This document shows positions 1-8,376 of a DNA stretch of 64,000 bases, piece by piece (within the stretch, counting starts at the first letter, position 1; each line of letters begins with the position of its first letter). This stretch comes from Aliiroseovarius sp. PrR006 (GTDB lineage: Bacteria; Pseudomonadota; Alphaproteobacteria; Rhodobacterales; Rhodobacteraceae). The notes under the pieces are model-generated. The model did no database searches. It worked only from the letters and a program-made list of their open reading frames with translations, and had not been told where the DNA came from. The translations under genes and the position numbers were made by a program. Location: the NCBI RefSeq assembly GCF_010500215.1, contig NZ_JAAGOY010000007.1:586001-650000 (forward strand), read 5' to 3'.

Positions 1-131
1 TTCTCGGCATAGATCTCGGCCCCGGTCAGGTCGGACACGTCCTGAACCTTAGGCTTGGCATTGGTGCGGAAGATGTCTTCGGGCTGACAGGCAGCGAGAA
101 GGATCAGAAGTAAAGGTGCTGCGCGGCGCAT
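1..131 (-). CDS. N-terminus of a lipoprotein, possibly a c-type cytochrome (cut by window edge)
   Basis: The first 43 codons are visible, starting at an ATG at 131. The peptide has a short basic n-region, a leucine-rich core and a lipobox (LLAAC, Cys near residue 16), so it should be a lipidated envelope protein. After the Cys comes a linker and then DLTGAEIYAE, which resembles the start of small cytochrome c domains (the CxxCH would lie just outside the window). The cytochrome assignment is inference from that short stretch; the lipoprotein signal is seen directly. Confidence 0.55.
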   Translation of the reverse strand, partial: MRRAAPLLLILLAACQPEDIFRTNAKPKVQDVSDLTGAEIYAE

Positions 132-206
132 ATGGGAACCCTGTTGCCTTTCAAAGGCTTGCTTTGGCGCGATTCTATCACGCCTGCGCCCGCGTGCAAC
201 CCTAGG

Positions 207-848
207 TCACTGCAAACGCAAGTTGCTGACCTGCCCCTGCATAACCACATCCGTGTCGTCGCTGTCCGCGGACAGAGCCAGCGCGACCAGAGCCTCGGGA
301 TCTACCCCAAACGCGCGGCGGTAGTCAGCTGCCAGATCAACGCTTTCAGCATGCGACCCAGTTCCAGAGGGGCGCAGCACAATGGTCTTGCCGCGCGGCC
401 CCAGATAGGGCGATCCCAGCACCGCCCCCCGCGCGTGATCTCCGCCCCAGACATAGACCAGCACGCGACCGTCAGGATGCTTCAGCAGCTTGCGCAGGCT
501 GCGGGTGTTTTGAAAACGTTCGGCCTCGGCCTTCGGCAGGAAGGCGAAATAGAGCGCGAGGTTGCGGTCATCCCCGCCCTTCTGACGCAGATCCGTTGCA
601 GGAACCGAGCTATCCACCACCCAGCGCCAACTGGCCTTGCGCGCGTCCCAGTCATTGGGGGCCAGTCGGTCATAGGTGATCGACACTGAACCATCCGCCG
701 TCACACCGATCGCACCCTCGGTCGCGGCGAAGGTGACTTTCGAGAAGAAGGCGAACCAATGCGTGCGCCATGAATTGAAGTTCACCGGGCCCGCCAGGGC
801 CATCGAGGCCGACAGAGTCAGGGCAAGGATCGCGGTCAGGATACGCAT
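207..848 (-). CDS. DUF3047 family secreted protein
   Basis: 213 residues. The start is set at 848 because the peptide from there (MRILTAILALTLSASMALA) is a clean Sec signal peptide with a GGAG Shine-Dalgarno about 8 nt upstream; a longer reading to 905 would bury it. The mature part has the DUF3047 pattern: a WRWxVDxSxPxTDLRxKGGDD segment, a Y/W-rich strand (VLVYVWGG) and a D-x-x-A-D-Y-R-x-A-F motif near the C-terminus. The biochemical role of DUF3047 is unknown to me; the signal peptide puts it in the periplasm. It lies downstream of the Lol genes on the same strand, 154 nt after lolD. Confidence 0.8.
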   Translation of the reverse strand: MRILTAILALTLSASMALAGPVNFNSWRTHWFAFFSKVTFAATEGAIGVTADGSVSITYDRLAPNDWDARKASWRWVVDSSVPATDLRQKGGDDRNLALYFAFLPKAEAERFQNTRSLRKLLKHPDGRVLVYVWGGDHARGAVLGSPYLGPRGKTIVLRPSGTGSHAESVDLAADYRRAFGVDPEALVALALSADSDDTDVVMQGQVSNLRLQ

Positions 849-947
849 CGGAAGCTCCGCTAGGATTGACGCCTGCCAGATTGCCGATCCTAAGCAGGCG
901 CGCAATCAGGGCTCACGCGAATGTCAGAGATTGCGAGGAGCGCTTAC

Positions 948-983
948 GCATTTTCTTGTCACAAATATCCTCGCCGAAGGCAT
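948..983 (+). repeat. Degenerate copy of the two-hairpin intergenic repeat (copy C)
   Basis: CATTTTCTTGTCACAAATAT is followed by CCTCGCCGAAGGC. The first 20 nt differ from copies A and B at only a few positions, but the two hairpins are missing or changed. It lies between the DUF3047 gene and lolD. It may be a decayed copy. Confidence 0.45.
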
Positions 984-1002
984 GAAATCTGCGACAGACA
1001 CC

Positions 1003-1680
1003 TCACAAGATCTCGCCACCTTCAAGACGCAGGGTGCGATCCATGCGGGCGGCCAGTTCTAGGTTATGCGTGGCGATCAGTGCCGACAGGCCGGTGTCGC
1101 GCACCAGTTCCATCAGGGCGGCAAACACCGTGTCCGAGGTATCCGGGTCCAGGTTCCCCGTGGGTTCGTCCGCCAGCAACAGTGCGGGCCGATTGGCCAG
1201 CGCCCGGCAGAATGCGACACGTTGCTGTTCGCCACCAGACAGTTCGGCCGGGCGGTGAGTTGCGCGACTATCAACACCCACGCGGGCCATCAGCTCCATT
1301 GCATGATCGCGGGCAGCGCGCTCCCCGATCCCGTTCGCCAGCTGCGGCAGCACGATGTTTTCCAGCGCGGTGAATTCCGGCAGCAGATGGTGGAATTGGT
1401 AAACAAAGCCCACTTCGTTCCGGCGGGTCGCAGTGCGGCGTCGGTCGGACTGGGCGTCCATCTTCTGACCGTTGATCGACACCTCGCCCGCATCGGCTGC
1501 ATCCAACAGTCCGGCAATATGCAGCAGCGTCGACTTACCAGAACCGGATGGCGCGACCAGTGCCACGACTTCGCCCTTCCCAATCGACAGGTTTGCACCG
1601 CGCAGCACGCGGATTTCACCCGGCGTGCCTTCGTTATAGGTCTTGGTGATGCCCGAGAGGCTCAGAACCGTGTCACTCAT
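1003..1680 (-). CDS. lolD: Lipoprotein-releasing ABC transporter ATPase LolD
   Basis: 225 residues, full length for LolD. It powers extraction of outer-membrane lipoproteins from the inner membrane for hand-over to LolA. Walker A is APSGSGKST (residues 43-51, Ala in place of the usual first Gly), the ABC signature is LSGGEQQRVAFCRAL, Walker B is LLLADEPTGNLD, and a switch His is in ALIATHN. It overlaps the upstream permease gene by 8 nt, so the two are translationally coupled and must form one transporter. Confidence 0.95.
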   Translation of the reverse strand: MSDTVLSLSGITKTYNEGTPGEIRVLRGANLSIGKGEVVALVAPSGSGKSTLLHIAGLLDAADAGEVSINGQKMDAQSDRRRTATRRNEVGFVYQFHHLLPEFTALENIVLPQLANGIGERAARDHAMELMARVGVDSRATHRPAELSGGEQQRVAFCRALANRPALLLADEPTGNLDPDTSDTVFAALMELVRDTGLSALIATHNLELAARMDRTLRLEGGEIL

Positions 1681-2959
1681 AGCGCAGTGCCTCCACCGGG
1701 TTCATCCGCGCGGCCTTGCGCGCCGGAAATAGGGTCACAACGAAAGACAGGGTTAGCGACAGGCCGACGGCGGACGCCACGTCCCAGAACTCCAGCTTTG
1801 CGGGCAGGTGATAGATGCCGCGGATCGACGGATCCCAGACCCCGCCGCCTGAGATATAGTTTACCACCGCAAAGACGGTGTCGATGTTCAGCGCAAAAAG
1901 ACAACCAAGGATCACGCCTGCGATCGTGCCGACAATCCCCGTCAGCGATCCACACAGGAAGAACACGCGCAAAATAGACCCTTCTGTCAGGCCCATCGTG
2001 CGCAGGATGCCGATGTCGCGCCCTTTGTTCTTCACCAGCATGATCAGGCCGGACGTGATGTTCATCGAGGCGATCAGCACAAGCACGGACAAGATGATGA
2101 ACATCACATTGTCCTCCATATCCAATGCGCGCAGGAACGCGCCGGAGCGGTCCCGCCATGTCCAGACGCCACTGGGGTCTTCAACGGCGTCCATGATCGG
2201 CATCAGCAGCTTGTCGATGCCTTCCGGGTCCATGACCATCACCTCGATCTCATCCGCCAGCCCCTCGCGATTGAAGAAGCTCTGCGCTTCGGCAATGGGC
2301 AGATAGACGCGAGTGCGGTCGATGTCCCAACGACCTGCGGTGAAAATATAGGTGACCTCGTAGGCATTCACCCGCGGGCTGGTGCCGAATGCGGTCTTCA
2401 CGCCGTTGGGCGAGATGATCTTGATCTTGTCCCCGATCCCGACATTCAGCTCCGCCGCCACGCCCGATCCGATGGCCACACCGCTTTCGAAATCCGACAG
2501 CGCGCCAGCCGAGCTTTCAGGCTTGGCAATGCGCGGGATGGTCAGGATGTCTTCATAGGCGATCCCGAAGACCTCGACCCCGGCATTATATTGACCCCGG
2601 TTCGCCATGACCTGCCCTTTGACCAAGGGCGCCGCGCGAACGACACCCGGAACCGTCATGATCCGGTCGGCCCAGTCCTCATAATTCGAGATCGTGCGGT
2701 CCAGCCCACCATTCGCGGTGACTCGGCTGTGGGCGTAGACCTCAACATGGGCATTGGCGCCCAGAATGGTGTCGACAAATTCGTCCCTGAATCCGGTGCG
2801 CACCGCCAGCGTGATGATCAGGGCGGCCACCGCCAAGGTGATGCCGATCAGGCTGATCCACGTCATGGTGCTGACGCCGCCTTCGGCACGTCGCGCGCGC
2901 AGATACCGCCACGCGATCTGCCATTCGAAACGGGAAAACGGGGCTGTTCGCTTGGGCAA
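1673..2959 (-). CDS. Lipoprotein-releasing ABC transporter permease (LolC/LolE family)
   Basis: 428 residues with one N-terminal membrane segment (about 35-57), a large periplasmic MacB-like domain, and three C-terminal membrane segments of the FtsX fold, ending in NPVEALRYE, the classic end of this family. The only plausible start is TTG at 2959, with AGGAG six bases upstream; no ATG lies before the conserved FEWQIAWRYLRARR segment. Only one permease gene is present next to lolD, so the transporter is probably a permease homodimer, as in the LolDF type known from other proteobacteria (inference; a second permease could lie elsewhere). Confidence 0.93.
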   Translation of the reverse strand: MPKRTAPFSRFEWQIAWRYLRARRAEGGVSTMTWISLIGITLAVAALIITLAVRTGFRDEFVDTILGANAHVEVYAHSRVTANGGLDRTISNYEDWADRIMTVPGVVRAAPLVKGQVMANRGQYNAGVEVFGIAYEDILTIPRIAKPESSAGALSDFESGVAIGSGVAAELNVGIGDKIKIISPNGVKTAFGTSPRVNAYEVTYIFTAGRWDIDRTRVYLPIAEAQSFFNREGLADEIEVMVMDPEGIDKLLMPIMDAVEDPSGVWTWRDRSGAFLRALDMEDNVMFIILSVLVLIASMNITSGLIMLVKNKGRDIGILRTMGLTEGSILRVFFLCGSLTGIVGTIAGVILGCLFALNIDTVFAVVNYISGGGVWDPSIRGIYHLPAKLEFWDVASAVGLSLTLSFVVTLFPARKAARMNPVEALRYE

Positions 2960-3273
2960 CTGGGGCTCCTAAGGGATAAGATTTGCGCCAAACTGGGGGT
3001 TCTGGGCGGCAAGGTCAAGCACCAGCCCCCAATGCGGCCTGAAACCGCCACCCCACCCATATTCCGTTAACCTGTGGAGAAACAAAAGTTTTCTGTGGAC
3101 AACTCGCTTAACGCGCAAAGTTTCACTTTACAGAGAGAAATCTGGGTGACACCATATCTAGTAAGGCAAGGCGCAAAGAACGCCGAACCTTGTACAGGCA
3201 TCAAGCATTTGTGGCCATTAACGGTCGCTGCCACGACCCCGTCACAAATGTTGAAACCAATGGGGGGCATATC
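2960..3273. promoter_or_regulatory. Divergent intergenic region with two DnaA-box-like sequences
   Basis: 314 nt between the minus-strand Lol operon and the plus-strand ybjN-like gene; no gene was found in it. It is A+T-richer than its surroundings. TGTGGAGAA (3073-3081) and TGTGGACAA (3094-3102) each differ by one base from the DnaA box TGTGGATAA and lie 21 nt apart in the same orientation. Both promoters should be here, but no convincing -35/-10 pair could be fixed. Confidence 0.4.
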
Positions 3274-3777
3274 ATGGCCGCAACCGAGCAGTACATCGAA
3301 AGCGAAGATCTTCACCCAATAGACATCGTCGAAACCATCGCGGAACACCACGCGTGGGAGTTCGACCGCGTCGCCGAGGATCAGATTGCCATGGCGGTTG
3401 AAGGCCAGTGGCGCACCTATTCGATCACCTTGGCCTGGTCGCCATACGATGAAACCCTGCGCCTGATCTGCACCTTTGAAATGGAGCCGCCCGAAGACAG
3501 CCTACCGCGCATCTATGATGCCCTGAACCGCATCAACGACCAGTGCTGGACCGGCGCCTTCACCTATTGGGAAGAGCAGCGCCTGATGGTCTGGCGCTAT
3601 GGCCTGCCCCTGACAGGCGGACAGTTTGCTGCCCCTGAGCAGATCGACCGCCTGATTGCCTCGGCTGTATCCGCATCGGAACGTTTCTACCCCGCGTTCC
3701 AGCTGGTCGCATGGACCGACCGCAGCATTAGCGACGCCCTGCAGGTTGCCATCGCCGAGGCTTACGGGCGCGCCTAA
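3274..3777 (+). CDS. YbjN domain-containing protein
   Basis: 167 residues. The ATG at 3274 follows a G-rich Shine-Dalgarno (GGGGGG) and is preferred over an in-frame start 84 nt upstream. The sequence fits the YbjN fold (type III secretion chaperone-like): an N-terminal amphipathic stretch, then AMAVEGQWRTYSITLAWSPYDETLRLICTFE as alternating strands, a helix IYDALNRINDQCWTGAF, the WxYxLPL strand and a C-terminal helix with FYPAFQ. No signal peptide, so cytosolic. Family members have no assigned enzymatic activity. It is followed by proC on the same strand, 109 nt downstream. Confidence 0.85.
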   Translation: MAATEQYIESEDLHPIDIVETIAEHHAWEFDRVAEDQIAMAVEGQWRTYSITLAWSPYDETLRLICTFEMEPPEDSLPRIYDALNRINDQCWTGAFTYWEEQRLMVWRYGLPLTGGQFAAPEQIDRLIASAVSASERFYPAFQLVAWTDRSISDALQVAIAEAYGRA

Positions 3778-3886
3778 CCCCACCACTCACGAAAGTCAGC
3801 CGCGCCTTCGGGCGCGGTTTCGGCTTGCGCCGCCCGCATCGCGCTCTAATCTCGCACCCAAGTTGGAAACGGGATGGGGCGTCATC

Positions 3887-4702
3887 ATGATGGATCAGGT
3901 AAAATCGCGCGGTCTGGTGCTGCTGGGCTGCGGCAAGATGGGATCGGCCATGCTGGAGGGCTGGCTATCGGATGGGTTGCCGACCGGCTCGGTCTGGGTG
4001 AACGACCCCTACCCGTCGGACTGGCTGCAATCGCTGGATGGGCTGAACCTGAACACGCAGCTTCCCGAAAATCCCGCCATCGTGCTGATCGCGGTGAAAC
4101 CCCAGATGATGGCCGAGGCGCTGCCGTCGCTGAAAGCCCTCGGTAACGGCACCACCCTGTTCCTATCGGTCGCCGCGGGCACGCCCATTTCGGCCTATGA
4201 AACCATGCTGGGCGACCAGACCCCCATCATCCGCGCCATGCCCAACACCCCCGCCGCCATCGGGCGCGGGATCACGGCGATTTGTGGCAATGATCATGCC
4301 AGCGTTGCCGACATGGATCTGGCCCAAGCGCTCTTGTCTGCTGTCGGGCAGGTCGTCCGGCTGGACGGAGAGCACCAGATGGACGCCGTCACCGCCGTGT
4401 CCGGCTCTGGCCCCGCCTATGTGTTCCACTTGATCGAAACGCTGGCGGCTGCTGGCGTCAAACAGGGCCTGTCGGACGAGCTTGCCATGCAACTGGCCAA
4501 AGCCACCGTGGGCGGCGCAGGCGCCTTGGCGGAAGAAGCCGCTGATGACCCTGCCCAGCTGCGGGTGAATGTCACCAGTCCCGGTGGCACCACGGCAGCC
4601 GCGCTGTCCGTCCTGATGGACGAGGATACCGGCTTCCCCGACCTTCTGACCCGCGCGGTGAAAGCCGCCGCCGACCGTTCCAAGGAGCTTGCCAATGGCT
4701 GA
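3887..4702 (+). CDS. proC: Pyrroline-5-carboxylate reductase
   Basis: 271 residues, the normal length. It reduces 1-pyrroline-5-carboxylate to proline with NAD(P)H. The N-terminal dinucleotide fold begins LVLLGCGKMGSAMLEGW, followed by the AVKPQ strand, the RAMPNTPAAIG motif, and the C-terminal signature VTAVSGSGPAYVFHLIETL with the conserved TSPGGTT loop. The start is one of two adjacent ATGs (3887 or 3890) behind GGATGGGGC; the longer is reported. Its stop overlaps the start of the next gene. Confidence 0.96.
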   Translation: MMDQVKSRGLVLLGCGKMGSAMLEGWLSDGLPTGSVWVNDPYPSDWLQSLDGLNLNTQLPENPAIVLIAVKPQMMAEALPSLKALGNGTTLFLSVAAGTPISAYETMLGDQTPIIRAMPNTPAAIGRGITAICGNDHASVADMDLAQALLSAVGQVVRLDGEHQMDAVTAVSGSGPAYVFHLIETLAAAGVKQGLSDELAMQLAKATVGGAGALAEEAADDPAQLRVNVTSPGGTTAAALSVLMDEDTGFPDLLTRAVKAAADRSKELANG

Positions 4703-5033
4703 GATCAGTTTCGACGATTTCCTGAAAGTCGACATCCGCAAGGGCACCATTGTCCGCGCCGAACCTTTCCCCGAAGCCCGCAAACCCGCCATCAAGCTGT
4801 GGGTCGATTTTGGGGACGAGATTGGCGAGAAGAAAAGCTCGGCCCAGATCACAGCACACTACAATCCAGACGTGCTGATCGGGAAAGAGGTCATGGCCGT
4901 GGTGAACTTCCCGGCCCGCCAGATCGGCCCGATGCGCAGCGAGGTTCTGGTCCTCGGCTTGCCCGATACAGAGGGCGAGGTCGTGCTGCTGACCCCCGAC
5001 AAATCCGTCCCCAACGGTGCGCGGATGTACTGA
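4695..5033 (+). CDS. tRNA-binding/export chaperone-like protein (CsaA family)
   Basis: 112 residues, a single OB-fold tRNA-binding domain as in CsaA and the C-terminal part of bacterial MetRS. Visible family features are FLKVDIRKGTIVRAE at the start, KLWVDFG, the NFPARQIGPMRSEVLVLG core and LLTPDKSVPNGARMY at the end. The ATG at 4695 overlaps proC by 8 nt and has AAGGAGC placed within the proC 3' end, indicating translational coupling. It is proposed to bind tRNA or unfolded protein; its exact role in this lineage is not settled. Confidence 0.88.
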   Translation: MAEISFDDFLKVDIRKGTIVRAEPFPEARKPAIKLWVDFGDEIGEKKSSAQITAHYNPDVLIGKEVMAVVNFPARQIGPMRSEVLVLGLPDTEGEVVLLTPDKSVPNGARMY

Positions 5034-5983
5034 TGAAACTCTTCATTTCACGCCCCCTGCCCGACGCTGTCCTGACCCGCGCCCGCGACGCCTTCGACAC
5101 CACCGTGCGCGACATCACAACCCCGATGACGCGGGACGAGATGATCGCGAGCCTGCGTGATTACGACATCGTCCTGCCCACGCTGGGCGACCTCTATACG
5201 GCTGACATCTTTGCGGAAGCGGGAGAAATCCGCGCCCGCCTGCTGGCGAATTTCGGTGTAGGCTACAACCACATCGACGTGAGCGCTGCCAAGGCGCACG
5301 GGCTTCTTGTGACGAATACCCCCGGTGCCGTCACCGATGCCACTGCCGATACAGCCATGATCCTGATCCTGATGACCGCCCGCCGGGCCGGAGAAGGCGA
5401 ACGAATGCTGCGCCAAGGCGCATGGGAAGGCTGGCACCCAACACAGCTTCTGGGCATGCACGTATCAGGCAAAACCGTCGGCATCATCGGCATGGGCCGC
5501 ATTGGCGAGGCGATCGCCAAGCGCTGTCATTTCGGGTTTGGCATGAACGTGGTGTTTTACAACCGCTCGCCCAAAACCCCGGATCTGCCCGCGCAACAAT
5601 TGCCCAGCATCCAAGACGTCGCCCGCGCGGCGGACATCTTAGTCATCGCAGTCCCGGGCGGGGCCGAGACACAGCACTTGATCAACAAAGATACCTTCGA
5701 CGCCATGCAACCCCATGCCTTCCTGATCAACATCGCCCGCGGAGAGGTCGTCCGCGAAGCCGCCCTGATCGATGCTTTGGAACAAGGCCAGATCGCTGGC
5801 GCCGGTCTGGACGTCTACGAATTCGAACCCAACGTGCCCAAAGCACTGACCGACCGTGAGGATGTGACGCTGCTTCCCCATCTGGGCACCGCCACTCTCG
5901 AGGTGCGGACGGATATGGGCATGCTGGCGATGGACAATATCGAGGCATTCGCCAACGGAACGCCCCTACCGACACCCGTCTGA
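5033..5983 (+). CDS. D-2-hydroxyacid dehydrogenase (glyoxylate/hydroxypyruvate reductase type)
   Basis: 316 residues. The Rossmann domain carries the GMGRIGEAIAKR nucleotide loop. The catalytic set of the D-2-hydroxyacid dehydrogenase family is present: Arg in INIARGEVV, Glu in DVYEFEPNV and His in LPHLGTAT. The NFGVGYNHID segment and the Arg after the second strand (VVFYNRS) favour NADP-linked reduction of glyoxylate or hydroxypyruvate, though substrate cannot be fixed from sequence. The start ATG shares its A with the TGA of the previous gene (TGATG), making proC, csaA-like and this gene one transcription unit. Confidence 0.9.
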   Translation: MKLFISRPLPDAVLTRARDAFDTTVRDITTPMTRDEMIASLRDYDIVLPTLGDLYTADIFAEAGEIRARLLANFGVGYNHIDVSAAKAHGLLVTNTPGAVTDATADTAMILILMTARRAGEGERMLRQGAWEGWHPTQLLGMHVSGKTVGIIGMGRIGEAIAKRCHFGFGMNVVFYNRSPKTPDLPAQQLPSIQDVARAADILVIAVPGGAETQHLINKDTFDAMQPHAFLINIARGEVVREAALIDALEQGQIAGAGLDVYEFEPNVPKALTDREDVTLLPHLGTATLEVRTDMGMLAMDNIEAFANGTPLPTPV

Positions 5984-6021
5984 TCGTATTTTCTTGCTCG
6001 GGGCTCCGCCCGTTTTCGGCT

Positions 6022-6096
6022 GGAAAGGTCCACTGGACCTTTCCTTTTCCGCCTCAAGCCCCCGTCGGAGGCACCGCCTGTCGCACAGCGACAGGC
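6022..6096. repeat. Pair of extragenic palindromes between convergent genes
   Basis: Two inverted repeats lie between the dehydrogenase (plus) and tdk (minus). The first has 11-nt perfect arms GGAAAGGTCCA / TGGACCTTTCC (6022-6044, 1-nt centre). The second has 9-nt arms GCCTGTCGC / GCGACAGGC with a 3-nt loop (6076-6096). Neither has a convincing T-run, so they may end transcription in both directions weakly or stabilise mRNA 3' ends. Confidence 0.55.
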
Positions 6097-6130
6097 CATC
6101 AAGCGCGCCGCAGGCGCTCCTTTGGGAATC

Positions 6131-6709
6131 TCAGCCCCCAGTCGCCTCGCGCCAGTGGCGGCGGCAGAGCGACACATAGGTCTCGTTTCCGCCGATCTGC
6201 ACTTGATCGCCGTCGGTCAACACGCGCCCCTGATCGTCCTGCCGCACCACCATCGTGGCCTTCTTTCCGCAGTGACAGATCGTGCGTACTTCGCGCATCT
6301 CATCCGCCAGCGCCAACAGCGCGGCCGAGCCCGGAAACAGGTTGCCCTGAAAGTCCACGCGCAACCCGTAGCACATTACCGGCACACGTAGATCATCGAC
6401 GGCGCGCGCCAGTTGCCAGACCTGCTCGCGGCTTAGAAACTGAGCCTCGTCAATGAACACACAGGTGCATGGGCCTTCCGCCAGCCGCGCCTCAATCTTC
6501 TGGAACAGGTCCTCACCCTTGGCAAATGTATCCGCATCCGCACCAATCCCGATCCGACTGCCGATCCGCGCTTTGCCCGCGCGATTGTCAAACTGCGCGG
6601 TGATCAGATAGGTCTGCATCCCACGTTCATGGTAGTTATAGCTGGCCTGAAGTAGCAGGGTCGATTTCCCTGCATTCATGGTCGAATAGTGAAAATAGAG
6701 CTTTGCCAT
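6131..6709 (-). CDS. tdk: Thymidine kinase
   Basis: 192 residues, type II thymidine kinase; phosphorylates thymidine to dTMP in the salvage pathway. The P-loop is MNAGKST (residues 11-17), Walker B is CVFIDEAQFL, and the Zn site is CHCGKKA plus the C-terminal CRRHW. The lasso-loop region ends ETYVSLCRRHW as in the family. It stands alone on the minus strand and is convergent with the dehydrogenase gene. Confidence 0.96.
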   Translation of the reverse strand: MAKLYFHYSTMNAGKSTLLLQASYNYHERGMQTYLITAQFDNRAGKARIGSRIGIGADADTFAKGEDLFQKIEARLAEGPCTCVFIDEAQFLSREQVWQLARAVDDLRVPVMCYGLRVDFQGNLFPGSAALLALADEMREVRTICHCGKKATMVVRQDDQGRVLTDGDQVQIGGNETYVSLCRRHWREATGG

Positions 6710-7077
6710 ACCCCTGAATTACGCGGCCTGTGCAAACGGTTCAACCCATCACAGGGCGTGCCGAAAAGGAGAAAGCGGATGCGCACGCAAATACGGTCGA
6801 TGGGCATTGCCCGGGGATGGAAGTGACCGCTGCGCTGGGAAAACAATCACATCCGGCTTTCTCATACAGGCGTTTGGCCTGCACCCCCACAGCACGCTGA
6901 CCGCAGGGCCTTTCTTGCCGACGCACGTAGCGCCGGGCACTTGTCACGAAACTCTCTCACTCGCAAACAGCAAAAGACAACTCGGTACACCTCAGAAATA
7001 AGCCATTCCATTACCGTTAAAATAATGGGAAAAGAGATATGGAATTCCCCACACATTTGAGGGGACGACAAGGGAAT
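6710..7077. other. Intergenic region without a supported gene
   Basis: 368 nt between tdk and the CII-like gene. Short ORFs on the minus strand (about 6741-6947) have no ribosome site and no recognisable product. The right part (about 6940-7077) is A+T-richer and holds an imperfect inverted repeat TTCCATTA / TAATGGGAA around 7000-7031, possibly a regulator site for the next gene. Confidence 0.4.
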
Positions 7078-7551
7078 ATGAGTATGGCTGGTGTTGGAAG
7101 CTATCTGAAGAAACATACAGAGGCGCTGGTAAAGGATGTCGGGCTGGAAGCTGCCTGTTCACTTACGGGCAAATCCAAGGCCACTCTGGGACGTTACTAT
7201 TCCGATAGCGAAGAACATGCCGACCGTTTCATGCCCATCGACGCAGTTGCCGCACTGGAAGAGGCATCGCGCTATCCGCATGTGACCAGCGCCTTGGCCG
7301 AGCTTCAGGGGATCACGATTTCTTACGATGCTGAACGCAAAAACTCCCCCGAAGGCGGGATAAACAGCGACGTGATTGCCCTGTCGCAGCGCTTTGCAAT
7401 GCTGATGGCGGAATACCAGCAGTCCATCGAAGACGGGATCATCACGATTAACGAAGCCAAGCGCCTTCTGCGTGAAACGCTGGCGCTTCAGCATGTGCTG
7501 ATCGACATGAAGCTGCATCTGGAAGAAGAGGCCGGGAACGGCCAAGCCTGA
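7078..7551 (+). CDS. Phage CII-like (CP76 family) regulator, conserved hypothetical
   Basis: 157 residues from the ATG at 7078, chosen because AAGGGA lies 6 nt upstream; a longer reading to 7039 has no such site. The N-terminal half looks like a helix-turn-helix (LEAACSLTGKSKATLGRYY) followed by MPIDAVAALEEAS, a layout like the phage regulatory protein CII/CP76 family. The C-terminal part (about 85-150) is a long helical stretch, LSQRFAMLMAEYQQS..., likely a coiled-coil oligomerisation segment. DNA binding is inferred, not shown. No other phage genes are nearby, so this is probably a domesticated regulator. Confidence 0.6.
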   Translation: MSMAGVGSYLKKHTEALVKDVGLEAACSLTGKSKATLGRYYSDSEEHADRFMPIDAVAALEEASRYPHVTSALAELQGITISYDAERKNSPEGGINSDVIALSQRFAMLMAEYQQSIEDGIITINEAKRLLRETLALQHVLIDMKLHLEEEAGNGQA

Positions 7552-7565
7552 TTACGTCGTCCTGA

Positions 7566-7919
7566 TCACCCGAACAGGATCACCACCCACGCGACACCTC
7601 CGGAAATCGCAGTCAGCGCGACAAAAGCGCTGGCCGTGTCTTTGGCCTCGCGGGCAAGGTCGTGTTGTTCGCGGGTGACCAGATCCACGGTGCGTTCAAT
7701 CGCAGTGTTGATCAGTTCGGACGCGACAACCAGCACGCTCAGCGCCAGAAGCAACGCAGTCTCTCCGCGGGTCAGATCCATCCACAGCGCCGCAGCGCAC
7801 GAGATCACGCAGACGATGGTCCATTGCCACAAGGATGCCTCGGTGCGCCACGCGGCGCGCCACCCGGCCCAGGACCAGATGCATCTTTGCCAGAACCGCC
7901 GCAGGAAAGCCCTCAACAT
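7566..7919 (-). CDS. dgkA: Diacylglycerol kinase (DgkA)
   Basis: 117 residues, the normal size for the small trimeric membrane kinase that recycles diacylglycerol to phosphatidic acid. Three membrane segments are visible (about 33-48, 55-70, 98-116). The signature ASELINTAIERTVDLVT followed by LAREAKDTASAFV holds the catalytic Glu, the Asn and the metal-binding Glu. The gene overlaps the upstream YigZ-like gene by 7 nt. Confidence 0.95.
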   Translation of the reverse strand: MLRAFLRRFWQRCIWSWAGWRAAWRTEASLWQWTIVCVISCAAALWMDLTRGETALLLALSVLVVASELINTAIERTVDLVTREQHDLAREAKDTASAFVALTAISGGVAWVVILFG

Positions 7920-8299
7920 GCGTCACCCTTCAGCGTTGCGTTTTCAAGATAGTGCTGCACCGCGTCCTGCACCCGACGGAAGCGGTCTCCGCCCAGCTTG
8001 GTGCCGCCAAACCAGCGCGTCACCACGATGATGTGGCCTTTGACGCCCTCGCGTTCCAGCATCCGCAGAATGACCATTCCCGCGCCCGCTTCGCCATCAT
8101 CGCCCTTCACACCACCCTCGTTGGGTAGGATGGCTGCCCACGTATTGTGCGTGGCCTTGGCGTAACGTTTGTCGCGGGTGAGGGTCTTCAGAAATGCTTT
8201 CACATCTGCACGGCTTTCAACCGCCCCCCCCGAGACCGCGTATTTCGATCCCCGGTCAGTCAGAAACCCGCTAAATTGCTGCATATCTGTCTTGCCCAT
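7913..8299 (-). CDS. YigZ/IMPACT family protein (UPF0029)
   Basis: 128 residues from the ATG at 8299. An in-frame TTG at 8359 would add 20 residues that do not look conserved and would crowd the divergent gene starting at 8377. The IMPACT N-terminal domain is seen: DRGSKYAVSGG, a helix AFLKTLTRDKRYAKATHNTWA, then DDGEAGAGMVILRMLEREGV and the strand VVTRWFGGTKLGGDRFRRV. The C-terminal DUF1949 domain found in YigZ is absent, so this is the single-domain form. Role is unknown; eukaryotic IMPACT proteins act in GCN2 signalling but that does not transfer. Confidence 0.85.
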   Translation of the reverse strand: MGKTDMQQFSGFLTDRGSKYAVSGGAVESRADVKAFLKTLTRDKRYAKATHNTWAAILPNEGGVKGDDGEAGAGMVILRMLEREGVKGHIIVVTRWFGGTKLGGDRFRRVQDAVQHYLENATLKGDAC

Positions 8300-8376
8300 G
8301 TCATTTGTATAGCCGCCGAGCCGCTGCTTCGCCAGATCGCTCTGGCCTTTGCCGCCCAAGCGACTAGACTTGGACC

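Noticed and set aside
6741..6947. Minus-strand ORFs of about 60-68 residues between tdk and the CII-like gene
   Set aside because: A short stretch looks faintly like the end of an acetyltransferase, but there is no ribosome site, no full domain and no agreement between frames.
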